From contig CABUPZ010000082.1 of assembly GCA_902493585.1 (NCBI GenBank), positions 1 to 10,481 on the forward strand: DNA of 10,481 nucleotides, written 5' to 3'. Shown in pieces: positions 1-6,709 of the stretch. Under the pieces are notes generated by a model that saw nothing but the letters and a program-made list of their open reading frames with translations, was not told where the DNA came from and made no database searches. The position numbers and the translations under genes are program-made. Positions within the stretch are counted from its first letter, which is position 1; every line of letters begins with the position of its first letter. Source of the stretch: an uncultured Fusicatenibacter sp. (GTDB lineage Bacteria > Bacillota > Clostridia > Lachnospirales > Lachnospiraceae).

Positions 1-622
1 TGTTAACTGCAGCTGCACGGGATCTTCTCAGATCGCCTTTTCTCTGCGGTCCGTCCAGAGTCATCTGATCACCTGTGTAAGCATGGATGGTGCACATGAT
101 ACCGGTTTTGATCGGAGCCAGTTCGTTCAGAGCTTTTGCCATCGGAGCCAGGCAGTTTGTTGTACAGGAAGCAGCAGAGATAATCGTATCTTCTGGCTTC
201 AGAGTCTCATGGTTTACATTGTAAACGATTGTCGGAAGATCGTTTCCTGCCGGAGCAGAGATAACAACTTTACGAGCACCTGCGTTGATATGTGCCTGAG
301 CTTTTTCTTTGGAGGTGTAGAATCCGGAGCACTCCAGAACTACGTCTACGCCAAGCTCTCCCCATGGGCAGTTATTTGCATCCGGGAATGCATAAATTTT
401 GATGTTTTTGCCGTCTACCGTGATGGAATCTTCATCAGAGGTTACTGTGTCAGCCAGAGCATATTTACCCTGAGATGAATCGTATTTTAATAAGTGAGCC
501 AACATCTTCGGGGATGTCAGATCGTTGATTGCTACTACTTCATAACCTTCTGCGCCGAACATCTGTCTGAAAGCAAGACGTCCGATACGGCCAAAACCAT
601 TGATTGCTACTTTTACTGCCAT
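1..622 (-). CDS. gap: Glyceraldehyde-3-phosphate dehydrogenase, type I (N-terminal 207 residues, cut by window start)
   Basis: Glycolytic enzyme of the cytosol that oxidises and phosphorylates glyceraldehyde-3-phosphate to 1,3-bisphosphoglycerate with NAD+. The reading frame stays open to base 1, so the gene continues outside the window; the family is usually about 335-340 residues. It starts MAVKVAINGFGRIGR, the Rossmann dinucleotide motif at residues 7-15. Asp34 (AINDL) fits NAD rather than NADP preference. The catalytic cysteine is Cys153 in SCTTNCLAP and the base is His180 in CTIHAYTGDQ, both family hallmarks. The ATG at 620-622 is preceded by AGGAGG at 633-638 with 10 bases between, which fixes the start. 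It is transcribed alone from a promoter at 706-734. Being an N-terminal fragment with all visible catalytic residues present, it looks functional. Confidence 0.97.
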   Translation of the reverse strand, partial: MAVKVAINGFGRIGRLAFRQMFGAEGYEVVAINDLTSPKMLAHLLKYDSSQGKYALADTVTSDEDSITVDGKNIKIYAFPDANNCPWGELGVDVVLECSGFYTSKEKAQAHINAGARKVVISAPAGNDLPTIVYNVNHETLKPEDTIISAASCTTNCLAPMAKALNELAPIKTGIMCTIHAYTGDQMTLDGPQRKGDLRRSRAAAVN

Positions 623-632
623 GATTTTAATT

Positions 633-638
633 CCTCCT
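633..638 (-). promoter_or_regulatory. Ribosome binding site of gap
   Basis: The minus strand reads AGGAGG ten bases before the gap ATG. This is a full Shine-Dalgarno match, as expected for a highly expressed glycolytic gene. Confidence 0.85.
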
Positions 639-705
639 AAAAAGTGTTTTTTTGGATTTTTAAAAGTCTCAGTACTTTGTTAAAGAAACATCAACCTTAG
701 TTGTT

Positions 706-734
706 ATTTTACCTAATTCCGAAAGAAAATTCAA
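706..734 (-). promoter_or_regulatory. Sigma-A type promoter of gap
   Basis: On the minus strand TTGAAT (729-734) is followed after exactly 17 bases by TAAAAT (706-711). Each box matches four or five of six consensus positions. Transcription would start near 699, giving a 5' leader of roughly 77 bases that is AT-rich. I see no convincing regulatory hairpin or operator in that leader. The rest of the 623-843 spacer holds nothing else I can support; in particular I see no good terminator for the upstream operon. Confidence 0.65.
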
Positions 735-843
735 GCCTATTTTGCGGAAAAGAGTATAAAATTTTCACTAAAAATTAAAAATAGTTTTTTCTGCTGTCTC
801 AAAGTGCGTTCAAAAATCGCTCCTGAGGATGGTGGAAAATCCT

Positions 844-1656
844 CTAAAGCTTAACGAAAACCGGTTTTCTGTCTGTAAACTGCGTATAGTATTGAAATCC
901 TGCTTCCTTGAGCAATTCCGCCGCCGTGTCAAAGCCAAAGCCTACATGGCGCGGTTCATGGGCGTCTGACCCGACAGTGACCATTTCTCCGCCCAGTTCC
1001 CGGTAACGGCGGATAATCTCCGGATGGGGATTTGGAAAGCCAAGTCCATATTTCAGCCCTCCGGTGTTGACCTCCAGAGCGATCTGGTATTCCACCAGAA
1101 GTTTCAGGATCTCATCGATCTCCTCCCGGTACTCCCCACAGCGGTAGTCCGCGCCTTTTGATTTTCCATACCGCACCACATAGTCCAGATGTCCAAGCGT
1201 CTGGAACTCATGAAAGACCCGCAGATGGTCCGAAGTGGCACGAAAATATGCCCGGTACATTTCCCGGTCCTCCATATCCGGAAAAGATTCACGGTCGTAG
1301 GGATCTTTTCCATTCAGCAGATGCATCGACCCGATCACAAAATCAAAGGGCCAGCGGCGGACATACTCACCCATCCGTTCTTTCAGGTGTGCCTGCAGTC
1401 CCAGTTCCACGCCAAAGCGGACCTGGATACGGTCTCTGTATCTTTCCTGCAGTTCACGGATCTTTGCCTGATATGCCGGTGTATCCAGCTGAAATTCTTC
1501 CTCTCCGGTCCGCGGATTTTTCGGATAATCCATATCATAGTGATCGGTAATACAGATTTCTTTCATTCCAAGGGTGATCGCCCGTTCGATCATTTCTTCC
1601 GGCCGCGCCTTGCTGTCCGTGGAAAAGTTGGTGTGCATATGGCAGTCTGCAATCAT
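844..1656 (-). CDS. hisJ: PHP-domain phosphoesterase, histidinol-phosphatase HisJ family
   Basis: A 270-residue PHP-domain metal-dependent phosphoesterase. By family it would hydrolyse L-histidinol phosphate to histidinol in histidine biosynthesis, though family members also act on other phosphoesters. Metal-binding signatures in order: HMH at residues 6-8, DHYD at 38-41, Glu84 in GVELGL, His112 in GSMH, His156 in LGHLDYV, Glu195 in LEVNTGG, and GSDAH with Asp231 and His233. The length matches Bacillus HisJ (about 268). The start is the ATG at 1654-1656, with GGAGG at 1663-1667 six bases upstream. The frame is open further upstream, but that part runs into the mnmA coding end and has no better signal. 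Only 22 bases separate it from mnmA, so it is the last gene of the isc operon. No other his gene is in view, so the substrate is uncertain. Confidence 0.88.
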   Translation of the reverse strand: MIADCHMHTNFSTDSKARPEEMIERAITLGMKEICITDHYDMDYPKNPRTGEEEFQLDTPAYQAKIRELQERYRDRIQVRFGVELGLQAHLKERMGEYVRRWPFDFVIGSMHLLNGKDPYDRESFPDMEDREMYRAYFRATSDHLRVFHEFQTLGHLDYVVRYGKSKGADYRCGEYREEIDEILKLLVEYQIALEVNTGGLKYGLGFPNPHPEIIRRYRELGGEMVTVGSDAHEPRHVGFGFDTAAELLKEAGFQYYTQFTDRKPVFVKL

Positions 1657-1678
1657 GTTTTTCCTCCGTATTTGTTTA

Positions 1679-2779
1679 TCATTTTTCCCTGTTTCCGGAC
1701 AGGATCGTTCCGCCTCCGGCCACATAGCCGTCCTGATAAAAGACGACAGCCTGTCCCGGAGTCACTGCTCTTACTTTTTCCGGAAACGAACAGACGATCT
1801 CATCCTCTCCGGTCCGTCTGACGATACATGGGGAGCCTTTATGTCCATAGCGGATCTTTGCCGTGCAGGAAAATTCTTCCCCGATCTCCAGAGGCGGGAT
1901 CGCCATATAGTTGACGTGATTCGCCCGCAGCTGGTGGGAGAAAACCTCCTCATTTTCTCCGATCACCACTTCATTGGTCTCCGGCCGGATCTCCAGCACA
2001 AACACCCGGTGTCCCATGGGAAGGTTCAGGCCCCGGCGCTGACCGACGGTGTAGTGGGTGATTCCCTCATGCTGTCCGAGGATCTCGCCTTTTGTGTTGA
2101 CGAAATTTCCTTTCGGGGCATGGATCCCTGTCTCTCTCTCAATAAACGCTGCATAATCGTTATCCGGCACAAAGCAGATTTCCTGGGAATCTTTTTTGTG
2201 CGCCACTGGCAGACCGATCTTTTCCGCAATTTCCCGGATCTCATCCTTGGTATAATCTCCCACCGGCATCAGGGTTCGTGAAAGCTGTTCCTGGGTCAGA
2301 TTGTACAGCGCATACGTCTGATCCTTTGCCGCCGTGACGGAGCTGCGGATGGCATATCTTCCATTGGGAAGTTTCGCAACCCTGGCGTAATGGCCGGTGG
2401 CAATGTAATCTGCTCCGATGGAAAGGCTTCTCTGCAGCAGAGACTCCCACTTTACATACCGGTTGCAGGCAATGCAGGGATTGGGCGTTCTTCCGTGGAG
2501 ATATTCCTCCACAAAATATTCCATCACATTCTGCTTAAATTCTTTTTTGAAATTCATCACATAATAAGGGATTTCCAGATGCTGCGCAACTCTTCTTGCG
2601 TCATCCACGGCCAAAAGGCCGCAACAGCCGCCGTTTTCCTCAACAACTGTTTCAGCCTCATCCTGCCAGATCTGCATGGTCACTCCGATCACCTCATAGC
2701 CTGCCTCTTTCAAAAGATATGCAGCTACCGAGGAATCTACGCCGCCGGACATCCCGACAACCACTTTTTTCCTTGCCAT
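1679..2779 (-). CDS. mnmA: tRNA-specific 2-thiouridylase MnmA
   Basis: Cytosolic enzyme that adenylates the wobble uridine U34 of tRNA(Lys, Glu, Gln) and replaces oxygen 2 with sulfur that originates from the IscS persulfide. At 366 residues it is normal length. The N-terminal PP-loop ATP-binding motif GMSGGVDSS lies at residues 9-17. The first catalytic-type cysteine is Cys105 in NPCIACNRYVKW, TGHYAR lies at 128-133, the second active cysteine is Cys202 in QEICFVPD, and the C-terminal beta-barrel region starts near 245 (VGQRRGL). Residue 102 is Cys where E. coli MnmA has Asp99, and an extra Cys52-Cys53 pair sits in GGCCGL. The ATG lies three bases after the iscU stop. Its purine-rich ribosome site AGAGGAAG (2791-2798) is inside the codons for the acidic iscU tail, so translation is probably coupled. 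Confidence 0.96.
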   Translation of the reverse strand: MARKKVVVGMSGGVDSSVAAYLLKEAGYEVIGVTMQIWQDEAETVVEENGGCCGLLAVDDARRVAQHLEIPYYVMNFKKEFKQNVMEYFVEEYLHGRTPNPCIACNRYVKWESLLQRSLSIGADYIATGHYARVAKLPNGRYAIRSSVTAAKDQTYALYNLTQEQLSRTLMPVGDYTKDEIREIAEKIGLPVAHKKDSQEICFVPDNDYAAFIERETGIHAPKGNFVNTKGEILGQHEGITHYTVGQRRGLNLPMGHRVFVLEIRPETNEVVIGENEEVFSHQLRANHVNYMAIPPLEIGEEFSCTAKIRYGHKGSPCIVRRTGEDEIVCSFPEKVRAVTPGQAVVFYQDGYVAGGGTILSGNREK

Positions 2780-2782
2780 GTT

Positions 2783-3220
2783 TTAATATTCTTCCTCTAC
2801 TTCTTCTTCGCTGATGTCAGACTTCGGTTTTTCCAGTCCTTCAATCTTGATGCCATGCTTTTCCGCGTAATCCCAAAGCGCCGCGTGGATCGCTTCCTCT
2901 GCCAGCAGAGAACAGTGTACTTTCACCGGCGGAAGTCCGTCCAGAGCGTCCATGACCGCTTTGTTGGTCACTTCCAGCGCCTGCTGGATGGTTTTTCCTT
3001 TTACCAGTTCTGTCGCCATACTGCTGGTGGCAACAGCTGCGCCGCAGCCGAAGGTCTTGAACTTGCAGTCCTGGATGATTCCGTTGTCGTCAATATCCAG
3101 ATACATTCTCATGATATCTCCGCACTTTGCGTTTCCTACGGTTCCCACGCCGCTGGCGTTCTCGATCTCTCCTACATTTCTCGGGTTCTGAAAATGATCC
3201 ATTACTTTATCACTGTACAT
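2783..3220 (-). CDS. iscU: Fe-S cluster assembly scaffold IscU (NifU N-terminal type)
   Basis: A 145-residue scaffold on which Fe-S clusters are built from IscS-derived sulfur before transfer to apo-proteins. The three conserved ligand cysteines are Cys33 (NAKCGD), Cys59 (FGCGAA) and Cys103 (KVHCSLLAEEAI). Asp35, the conserved acidic residue near the site, is present. The LPPVK motif at residues 96-100 is the segment that the HscA chaperone recognises in proteobacteria. The C-terminus is longer than in E. coli IscU (about 128 residues) and ends in a Lys/Pro then strongly acidic tail, SEEEVEEEY. The start has GGAGG at 3230-3234, nine bases upstream. It lies 28 bases after iscS and three bases before mnmA, inside the operon. 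It could also be called nifU; the single domain and neighbours favour iscU. Confidence 0.95.
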   Translation of the reverse strand: MYSDKVMDHFQNPRNVGEIENASGVGTVGNAKCGDIMRMYLDIDDNGIIQDCKFKTFGCGAAVATSSMATELVKGKTIQQALEVTNKAVMDALDGLPPVKVHCSLLAEEAIHAALWDYAEKHGIKIEGLEKPKSDISEEEVEEEY

Positions 3221-3248
3221 TTCTGTTTTCCTCCTGTATCTTCTGTAT

Positions 3249-4427
3249 TTATTTTCCCTGTTTTTTCAGGAAATCCTCATAAAGCGGAGACATGCTGCGC
3301 AGTCTCGCAACGATCTCTTTGATCTGGTCTACGGTGTAATCGATATCCTCACGGGTCGTCTCCGCACTCAGCGTCAGACGCAGAGAGCCATGGGCGATTT
3401 CATGGGGCAGGCCGATGGCGAGCAGTACATGGGACGGATCCAGGGATCCGGAGGTACATGCTGAGCCGCTGGAGGCAGCGATCCCTTTCATATCAAGCAT
3501 GATCAGAAGGGATTCGCCTTCAATGAATTCAAAACTGATATTGCAGTTATTTGGAAGACGTTTCACAGGGTCTCCGTTCAGCCGGCTGTGCGGGATCTCT
3601 GTCAGGATCCTGTGGATCAGATGATCTCTGAGTTCCGCTTCTTTCGCAGTTCTCTCCTTCATCGTATCGGCTGCCATCTTTGCCGCAACGCCGTATCCCA
3701 CGATTCCAGGCACATTTTCTGTTCCGGCGCGGCGTTTTCTCTCCTGAGCGCCTCCGTGGATCAAGGAACGGATCTTTACGCCTTTGCGAATATAGAGAAA
3801 ACCGATTCCCTTCGGGCCGTTGATCTTATGTCCGCTGGAACTGAGCATATCGATGTGACATTCGTCAACATTCAGCGGAATCTGTCCGAACGCCTGTACC
3901 GCGTCGGTGTGGAACAGGATGTTGTGCTCTTTCGCGATCCTTCCGATTTCTTCCACCGGCTGAATCGTTCCGATCTCATTGTTTGCGGTCATTACGGAAA
4001 TCAGGATCGTCTCCGGCGTGATCGCTTTCTGCAGATCATCCAGCTTTACAATGCCGTTTTCATCCACATCCACATAAGTTACCCTTGCTCCGCGCTGTTT
4101 TTCCAGATATTCGCAGGTATGCAGGATCGCATGATGCTCGATCTTTGTTGTGATGATATGATTTCCTTTGGACGCATATGCTTCATAGGTGGCTGCCAAT
4201 GCCCAGTTGTCCGCTTCCGTTCCTCCTGCTGTGAAGTAAATTTCCTCCGGACGTGCGCCGATCACCTGGGCGATCTGCTCTCTCGCTTTTGTGATTGCTT
4301 CCTTGCTCTTTCCGGCAATCTCATAAATGCTGGAAGGATTTCCATAAAATTCACTGAAATACGGAAGCATCGCCTCCACAACTTCAGGCGCTGTCTTTGT
4401 TGTCGCTGCATTATCAAGATAAATCAT
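3249..4427 (-). CDS. iscS: Cysteine desulfurase IscS/NifS
   Basis: Cytosolic PLP-dependent enzyme that converts L-cysteine to L-alanine and carries the sulfur as a persulfide for IscU and MnmA. At 392 residues it is a normal class V aminotransferase-fold desulfurase. Visible signatures: YLDNAATT at 3-10, His98 in IEHHA (PLP stacking), Asp175 in HTDAVQAFG, the Schiff-base lysine Lys201 in SSSGHKINGPKG, RAGTENVPG at 233-241, and persulfide Cys324 in SGSACTSGSLDPSHV on the mobile loop. The ATG overlaps the iscR stop in an ATGA arrangement. AGGAGG at 4435-4440, seven bases upstream, is inside the iscR coding end, which points to coupled translation. IscS and NifS group names overlap in Clostridia; the operon context supports an Fe-S and tRNA thiolation role. 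Confidence 0.96.
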   Translation of the reverse strand: MIYLDNAATTKTAPEVVEAMLPYFSEFYGNPSSIYEIAGKSKEAITKAREQIAQVIGARPEEIYFTAGGTEADNWALAATYEAYASKGNHIITTKIEHHAILHTCEYLEKQRGARVTYVDVDENGIVKLDDLQKAITPETILISVMTANNEIGTIQPVEEIGRIAKEHNILFHTDAVQAFGQIPLNVDECHIDMLSSSGHKINGPKGIGFLYIRKGVKIRSLIHGGAQERKRRAGTENVPGIVGYGVAAKMAADTMKERTAKEAELRDHLIHRILTEIPHSRLNGDPVKRLPNNCNISFEFIEGESLLIMLDMKGIAASSGSACTSGSLDPSHVLLAIGLPHEIAHGSLRLTLSAETTREDIDYTVDQIKEIVARLRSMSPLYEDFLKKQGK

Positions 4428-4927
4428 TCTTCTGCCTCCTTATGCTTCTTTTCTGTACTTTTACTGCATGCCCGTTTTGGCACGTTATTTTCTGCGGTGC
4501 CCGCGCAGGCAAGCTGGTGGCTTTCTTCCACCAGTTCGTTGAGATATATGGTATCCACTGCCTGGGTGATACTGTCGTTGATCTTCTTCCACACAAACCG
4601 GGTCACACAAAAATCCGCTTCCCCGCAGCTTCCGCTGCCCTCGTTAGCGGGGCAGGTGACTGCATCCAGACTTCCCTCCAGCGCCCGCAGGATATCGCCC
4701 ACAGAGATTTCCCCCGCCGGACGTCCCAGCTGATAGCCGCCTTTGGCTCCGCGTACACTGACGATGATCCCTGCTTTTTTCAGCAGTCTCGCCAGCTGTT
4801 CCAGATAGCTCTCCGAAATATTCTGGCGCTCGGCAATACTCTGTATAGAAACCGCTCCCTCGTCCGCATGGACGGCGAGATCGATCAGGGCTCTCAGCCC
4901 GTATCTTCCTTTCGTAGATAATTTCAT
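4424..4927 (-). CDS. iscR: Rrf2-family Fe-S responsive repressor IscR
   Basis: A 167-residue winged-helix regulator, first gene of the isc operon. The N-terminus MKLSTKGRYGLRALIDLA is the typical Rrf2 start. The DNA-reading helix lies around residues 28-50 (IQSIAERQNISESYLEQLARLLKK, split by a short turn), with the wing at VRGAKGGYQL, 58-67. Three cysteines, Cys92, Cys101 and Cys107, occupy the place of the [2Fe-2S] ligands of IscR, with spacing C-x8-C-x5-C instead of C-x5-C-x5-C in E. coli. Cys141 and Cys154 are extra, and the tail is Lys/Glu-rich. The ATG has AGGAGG at 4933-4938, five bases upstream. A close match to the E. coli IscR type 1 operator lies in its leader, so autoregulation is likely. 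CymR and NsrR belong to the same family; the gene order makes IscR the best name. Confidence 0.92.
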   Translation of the reverse strand: MKLSTKGRYGLRALIDLAVHADEGAVSIQSIAERQNISESYLEQLARLLKKAGIIVSVRGAKGGYQLGRPAGEISVGDILRALEGSLDAVTCPANEGSGSCGEADFCVTRFVWKKINDSITQAVDTIYLNELVEESHQLACAGTAENNVPKRACSKSTEKKHKEAEE

Positions 4928-4966
4928 TCTTTCCTCCTGTGCTCTTCTGGCTCACAGTTACATTTT

Positions 4967-4991
4967 AATCCCGACTAAACCACTCGGATTT
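4967..4991 (-). promoter_or_regulatory. Probable IscR operator in the isc leader
   Basis: A 25-base element just downstream of the -10 box. Written on the minus strand, its halves are AAATCCGAGTG and TAGTCGGGATT around a GTT centre. Compared by eye with the E. coli IscR type 1 consensus as I remember it (ATASYYGACTR-www-YAGTCRRSTAT), 19 of 25 positions agree, with the right half best (9 of 11). It also contains the inverted repeat CCGA-N9-TCGG. It would cover about positions +5 to +29 of the transcript, a natural place for repression. The match is seen in the sequence; IscR binding is inferred. Confidence 0.6.
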
Positions 4992-5002
4992 ATGTCTTTT
5001 TT

Positions 5003-5031
5003 AGAATAGCACTGCCGCATTGTTCTGTCAA
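5003..5031 (-). promoter_or_regulatory. Promoter of the iscR-iscS-iscU-mnmA-PHP operon
   Basis: On the minus strand a perfect -35 box TTGACA (5026-5031) is followed after 17 bases by TATTCT (5003-5008). The -10 box is preceded by TGC, an extended -10 signature. The start of transcription should be near 4996. No other strong promoter is visible up to the end of the PHP gene, and the genes overlap or are 3-28 bases apart, so one transcript is expected. Confidence 0.8.
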
Positions 5032-5051
5032 GCATGTTTTTTACATATATC

Positions 5052-5060
5052 TGTAATAAT
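5052..5060 (+). promoter_or_regulatory. Candidate promoter -10 region for the flippase gene
   Basis: TGTAATAAT at 5052-5060 is an extended -10 element (TGn plus AATAAT, five of six), placed about 14 bases before the ribosome site. No acceptable -35 box is found at the right distance. Nearby CATATATC (5044-5051) loosely resembles a sporulation sigma-E -10 box, which would suit a SpoVB gene, but the matching -35 is also poor. Both readings are tentative. Confidence 0.3.
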
Positions 5061-5073
5061 CACCAACCCTTTC

Positions 5074-5078
5074 GGAGG
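5074..5078 (+). promoter_or_regulatory. Ribosome binding site that sets a TTG start
   Basis: GGAGG lies six bases before TTG at 5085-5087. The alternative ATG at 5034 has no Shine-Dalgarno match and sits next to the isc -35 box, so the TTG is preferred. Confidence 0.75.
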
Positions 5079-5084
5079 CCGCCA

Positions 5085-6608
5085 TTGTCACAAAAAAAAG
5101 CATTACTTATCGGTACCTTCATTCTGACACTGACAGGGATGGTCAGCAGGATCATAGGTTTCTTCTACAGAATATTCCTCTCTCACACGATTGGTGCGGA
5201 ACAGCTGGGAATTTTCCAGCTGGTCTCCCCGGTCTACAGTATGGCCTTGGCGGTCTGTTCTGCCGGGATCCAGACGAGCCTTTCCCGTTTCATCGCGGCG
5301 AAAACGGCAGAGAAAGACAAGACCAGCGCTCTGCATTTCCTGGTAACGGGAACGGTATTTTCTTTCCTTCTTGCTCTGGTTTCCGCATTTCTTCTTTACT
5401 ATTTTGCTGTCCCGGTGGGAACCGCATTCCTCGGCGAACCGCGCACCATACCTTTGTTACAGGTTATGGCATGTTCCATTCCTCTGTCCGTCATCCATTC
5501 CTGCATCGCAGGATGGTACTTCGGGCAGAACAAAACCGCCGTTCCTTCTCTGGGCCAACTTCTGGAACAGACCGTACGAGTTCTGTCCTCCTACCTGATC
5601 TACCTGATCTTTCTTCAGGAAGGGCGGGTGCCTTCGGCTTTGTTGGCGGCGCTTGGCACCCTCGCAGGCGATGTGGTTTCCTGCCTTTTCTCTCTGATCG
5701 TGATCCGTCTGGAGACTTCCCGCCTGGGATACCGCATCCGCACTCTGACCAATCCGGGAAATTACCTGAAGCAGCTGCTTCTCCTTGCTTATCCTCTGAT
5801 GGCAAACCGGATCTTCATGAGCCTGCTCCACAGCCTGGAAACCATCCTGATCCCGGTGCGCCTGCAGGCCGGAGGGATGAGCGTCTCGGAATCGTTAAGC
5901 ATCTACGGGGTTCTGACCGGAATGGCAATGCCTCTGATCTTCTTTCCGTCCACCATCACCAACTCCGTGTCCGTGATGCTCATGCCGGACGTCGCCCGGA
6001 ATCAGGCATCCGGAGACCGCAGTTCCATTGCTGTCACCGTCTCCCAGACCATTCGCTTCTGTATGATCCTTGGAATTTTTTCTCTTGGAATCTTCTTTTT
6101 CTACGGAAACTCCATGGGCATACTTTTGTTCCGCAGCCAGGAAGCTGGAAACTTCCTTCGGACGCTGGCATTCCTCTGCCCTTTTCTGTATCTGGACTCC
6201 ACACTTTCCAGCATCCTGACCGGGCTTGGTAAAACAAAGGCAGTCTTTGTCCAGAATATTTCCGGCCTGAGCATCCGTATCGCCTTTGTATGGTTTGCCG
6301 TTCCATCCCAGGGAATCAAAGGCTATCTGTCCGGACTTCTTGCCAGCGAAATCCTGACCACCTTCCTTCGGCTGACCTCCCTGTACCGGGAAGTGCATTT
6401 TTTCTTCTACGCGGTACCCGCTCTGCTGTTTCCTGCGGGAGCAATGCTGACTGCCGCCGGATGTACGTTTCCTGTCCATCATCTTCTGGACGCCCTGGGG
6501 CTTCCGCCTCTTGCGGTGCTGTTTCTGGATGTAGGCACAGCGGCGTTTCTGTATCTGTTTCTCCTGCGGCCTCTTCTTCCGAAACGGCTCCGCCGCACAT
6601 CAACTTAA
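5085..6608 (+). CDS. spoVB: SpoVB-family lipid-linked oligosaccharide/peptidoglycan precursor flippase (MOP superfamily)
   Basis: A 507-residue integral membrane protein of the MATE-like MOP exporter superfamily, close in length to B. subtilis SpoVB (518). The family flips undecaprenyl-linked wall precursors across the membrane; SpoVB itself acts in spore cortex formation. The N-terminus reads SQKKALLIGTFILTLTG followed by SRIIGFFYRIFLSHTIGAE, the conserved opening of SpoVB and related flippases. About 12-14 hydrophobic segments follow, broken by short basic loops. NYLKQLLLLAYPLMANRI near residues 226-245 begins the second half, and the protein ends in a basic KRLRR tail. The start is a TTG with GGAGG six bases upstream; an in-frame ATG 17 codons earlier lacks a ribosome site. 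It is divergent from iscR. It may be a vegetative paralogue rather than the cortex-specific protein, so the symbol is at family level. Confidence 0.85.
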   Translation: MSQKKALLIGTFILTLTGMVSRIIGFFYRIFLSHTIGAEQLGIFQLVSPVYSMALAVCSAGIQTSLSRFIAAKTAEKDKTSALHFLVTGTVFSFLLALVSAFLLYYFAVPVGTAFLGEPRTIPLLQVMACSIPLSVIHSCIAGWYFGQNKTAVPSLGQLLEQTVRVLSSYLIYLIFLQEGRVPSALLAALGTLAGDVVSCLFSLIVIRLETSRLGYRIRTLTNPGNYLKQLLLLAYPLMANRIFMSLLHSLETILIPVRLQAGGMSVSESLSIYGVLTGMAMPLIFFPSTITNSVSVMLMPDVARNQASGDRSSIAVTVSQTIRFCMILGIFSLGIFFFYGNSMGILLFRSQEAGNFLRTLAFLCPFLYLDSTLSSILTGLGKTKAVFVQNISGLSIRIAFVWFAVPSQGIKGYLSGLLASEILTTFLRLTSLYREVHFFFYAVPALLFPAGAMLTAAGCTFPVHHLLDALGLPPLAVLFLDVGTAAFLYLFLLRPLLPKRLRRTST

Positions 6609-6645
6609 TTTTTTTGGAATTCCTGTGGAACCTCCGAAAAAAATA

Positions 6646-6674
6646 TCGACAGTCCTTATTTTTTGTATTATAAT
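6646..6674 (+). promoter_or_regulatory. Sigma-A promoter of the DAHP synthase gene
   Basis: TCGACA (6646-6651, five of six) is followed after 17 bases by a perfect TATAAT (6669-6674). Transcription would start near 6681, leaving a leader of about 46 bases. It lies only about 40 bases after the flippase stop, and I see no convincing terminator between them, so read-through could add to expression. Confidence 0.85.
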
Positions 6675-6677
6675 GGG

Positions 6678-6709
6678 TCTGTCATACCGTCGGAGTACCG
6701 GCGGACAGA
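6678..6709 (+). promoter_or_regulatory. Leader hairpin before the DAHP synthase gene
   Basis: CCGTCGG (6687-6693) and CCGGCGG (6698-6704) form a seven-pair stem with one G-U pair around an AGTA loop. TCTGT (6678-6682) and ACAGA (6705-6709) can extend it by five pairs, leaving a four-base bulge. It begins about at the transcription start and ends six bases before AAGGAG (6715-6720). No U-run follows, so it is not a terminator. It could stabilise the transcript or affect translation; the role is unknown. Confidence 0.5.

Noticed and set aside
821..843. Terminator after the PHP phosphatase gene
   Set aside because: Only a five-pair stem (AGGAT/ATCCT) with an eight-base loop and no adjacent T-run; too weak to call.
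1657..1725. N-terminal extension of the PHP phosphatase
   Set aside because: It has no ribosome site, overlaps the mnmA end, and the family motif begins right after the ATG at 1656, which has GGAGG.
2390..3322. Long plus-strand open frame (310 codons) opposite mnmA and iscU
   Set aside because: It lies wholly antisense to two clear family members, shows no domain or ribosome site, and is a by-product of codon bias.
3588..4733. Long plus-strand open frame (381 codons) opposite iscS and iscR
   Set aside because: Antisense shadow of conserved genes; its translation is rich in Cys, Arg and Ser without recognisable motifs.
5034..5084. ATG start for the flippase 17 codons upstream
   Set aside because: No Shine-Dalgarno match; the extra residues (MFFTYICNNHQPFRRPP) do not resemble the family start, while the TTG at 5085 has GGAGG.
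6609..6645. Terminator between the flippase and DAHP synthase genes
   Set aside because: TTCC/GGAA gives only four pairs and the A- and T-runs are not placed as in an intrinsic terminator.
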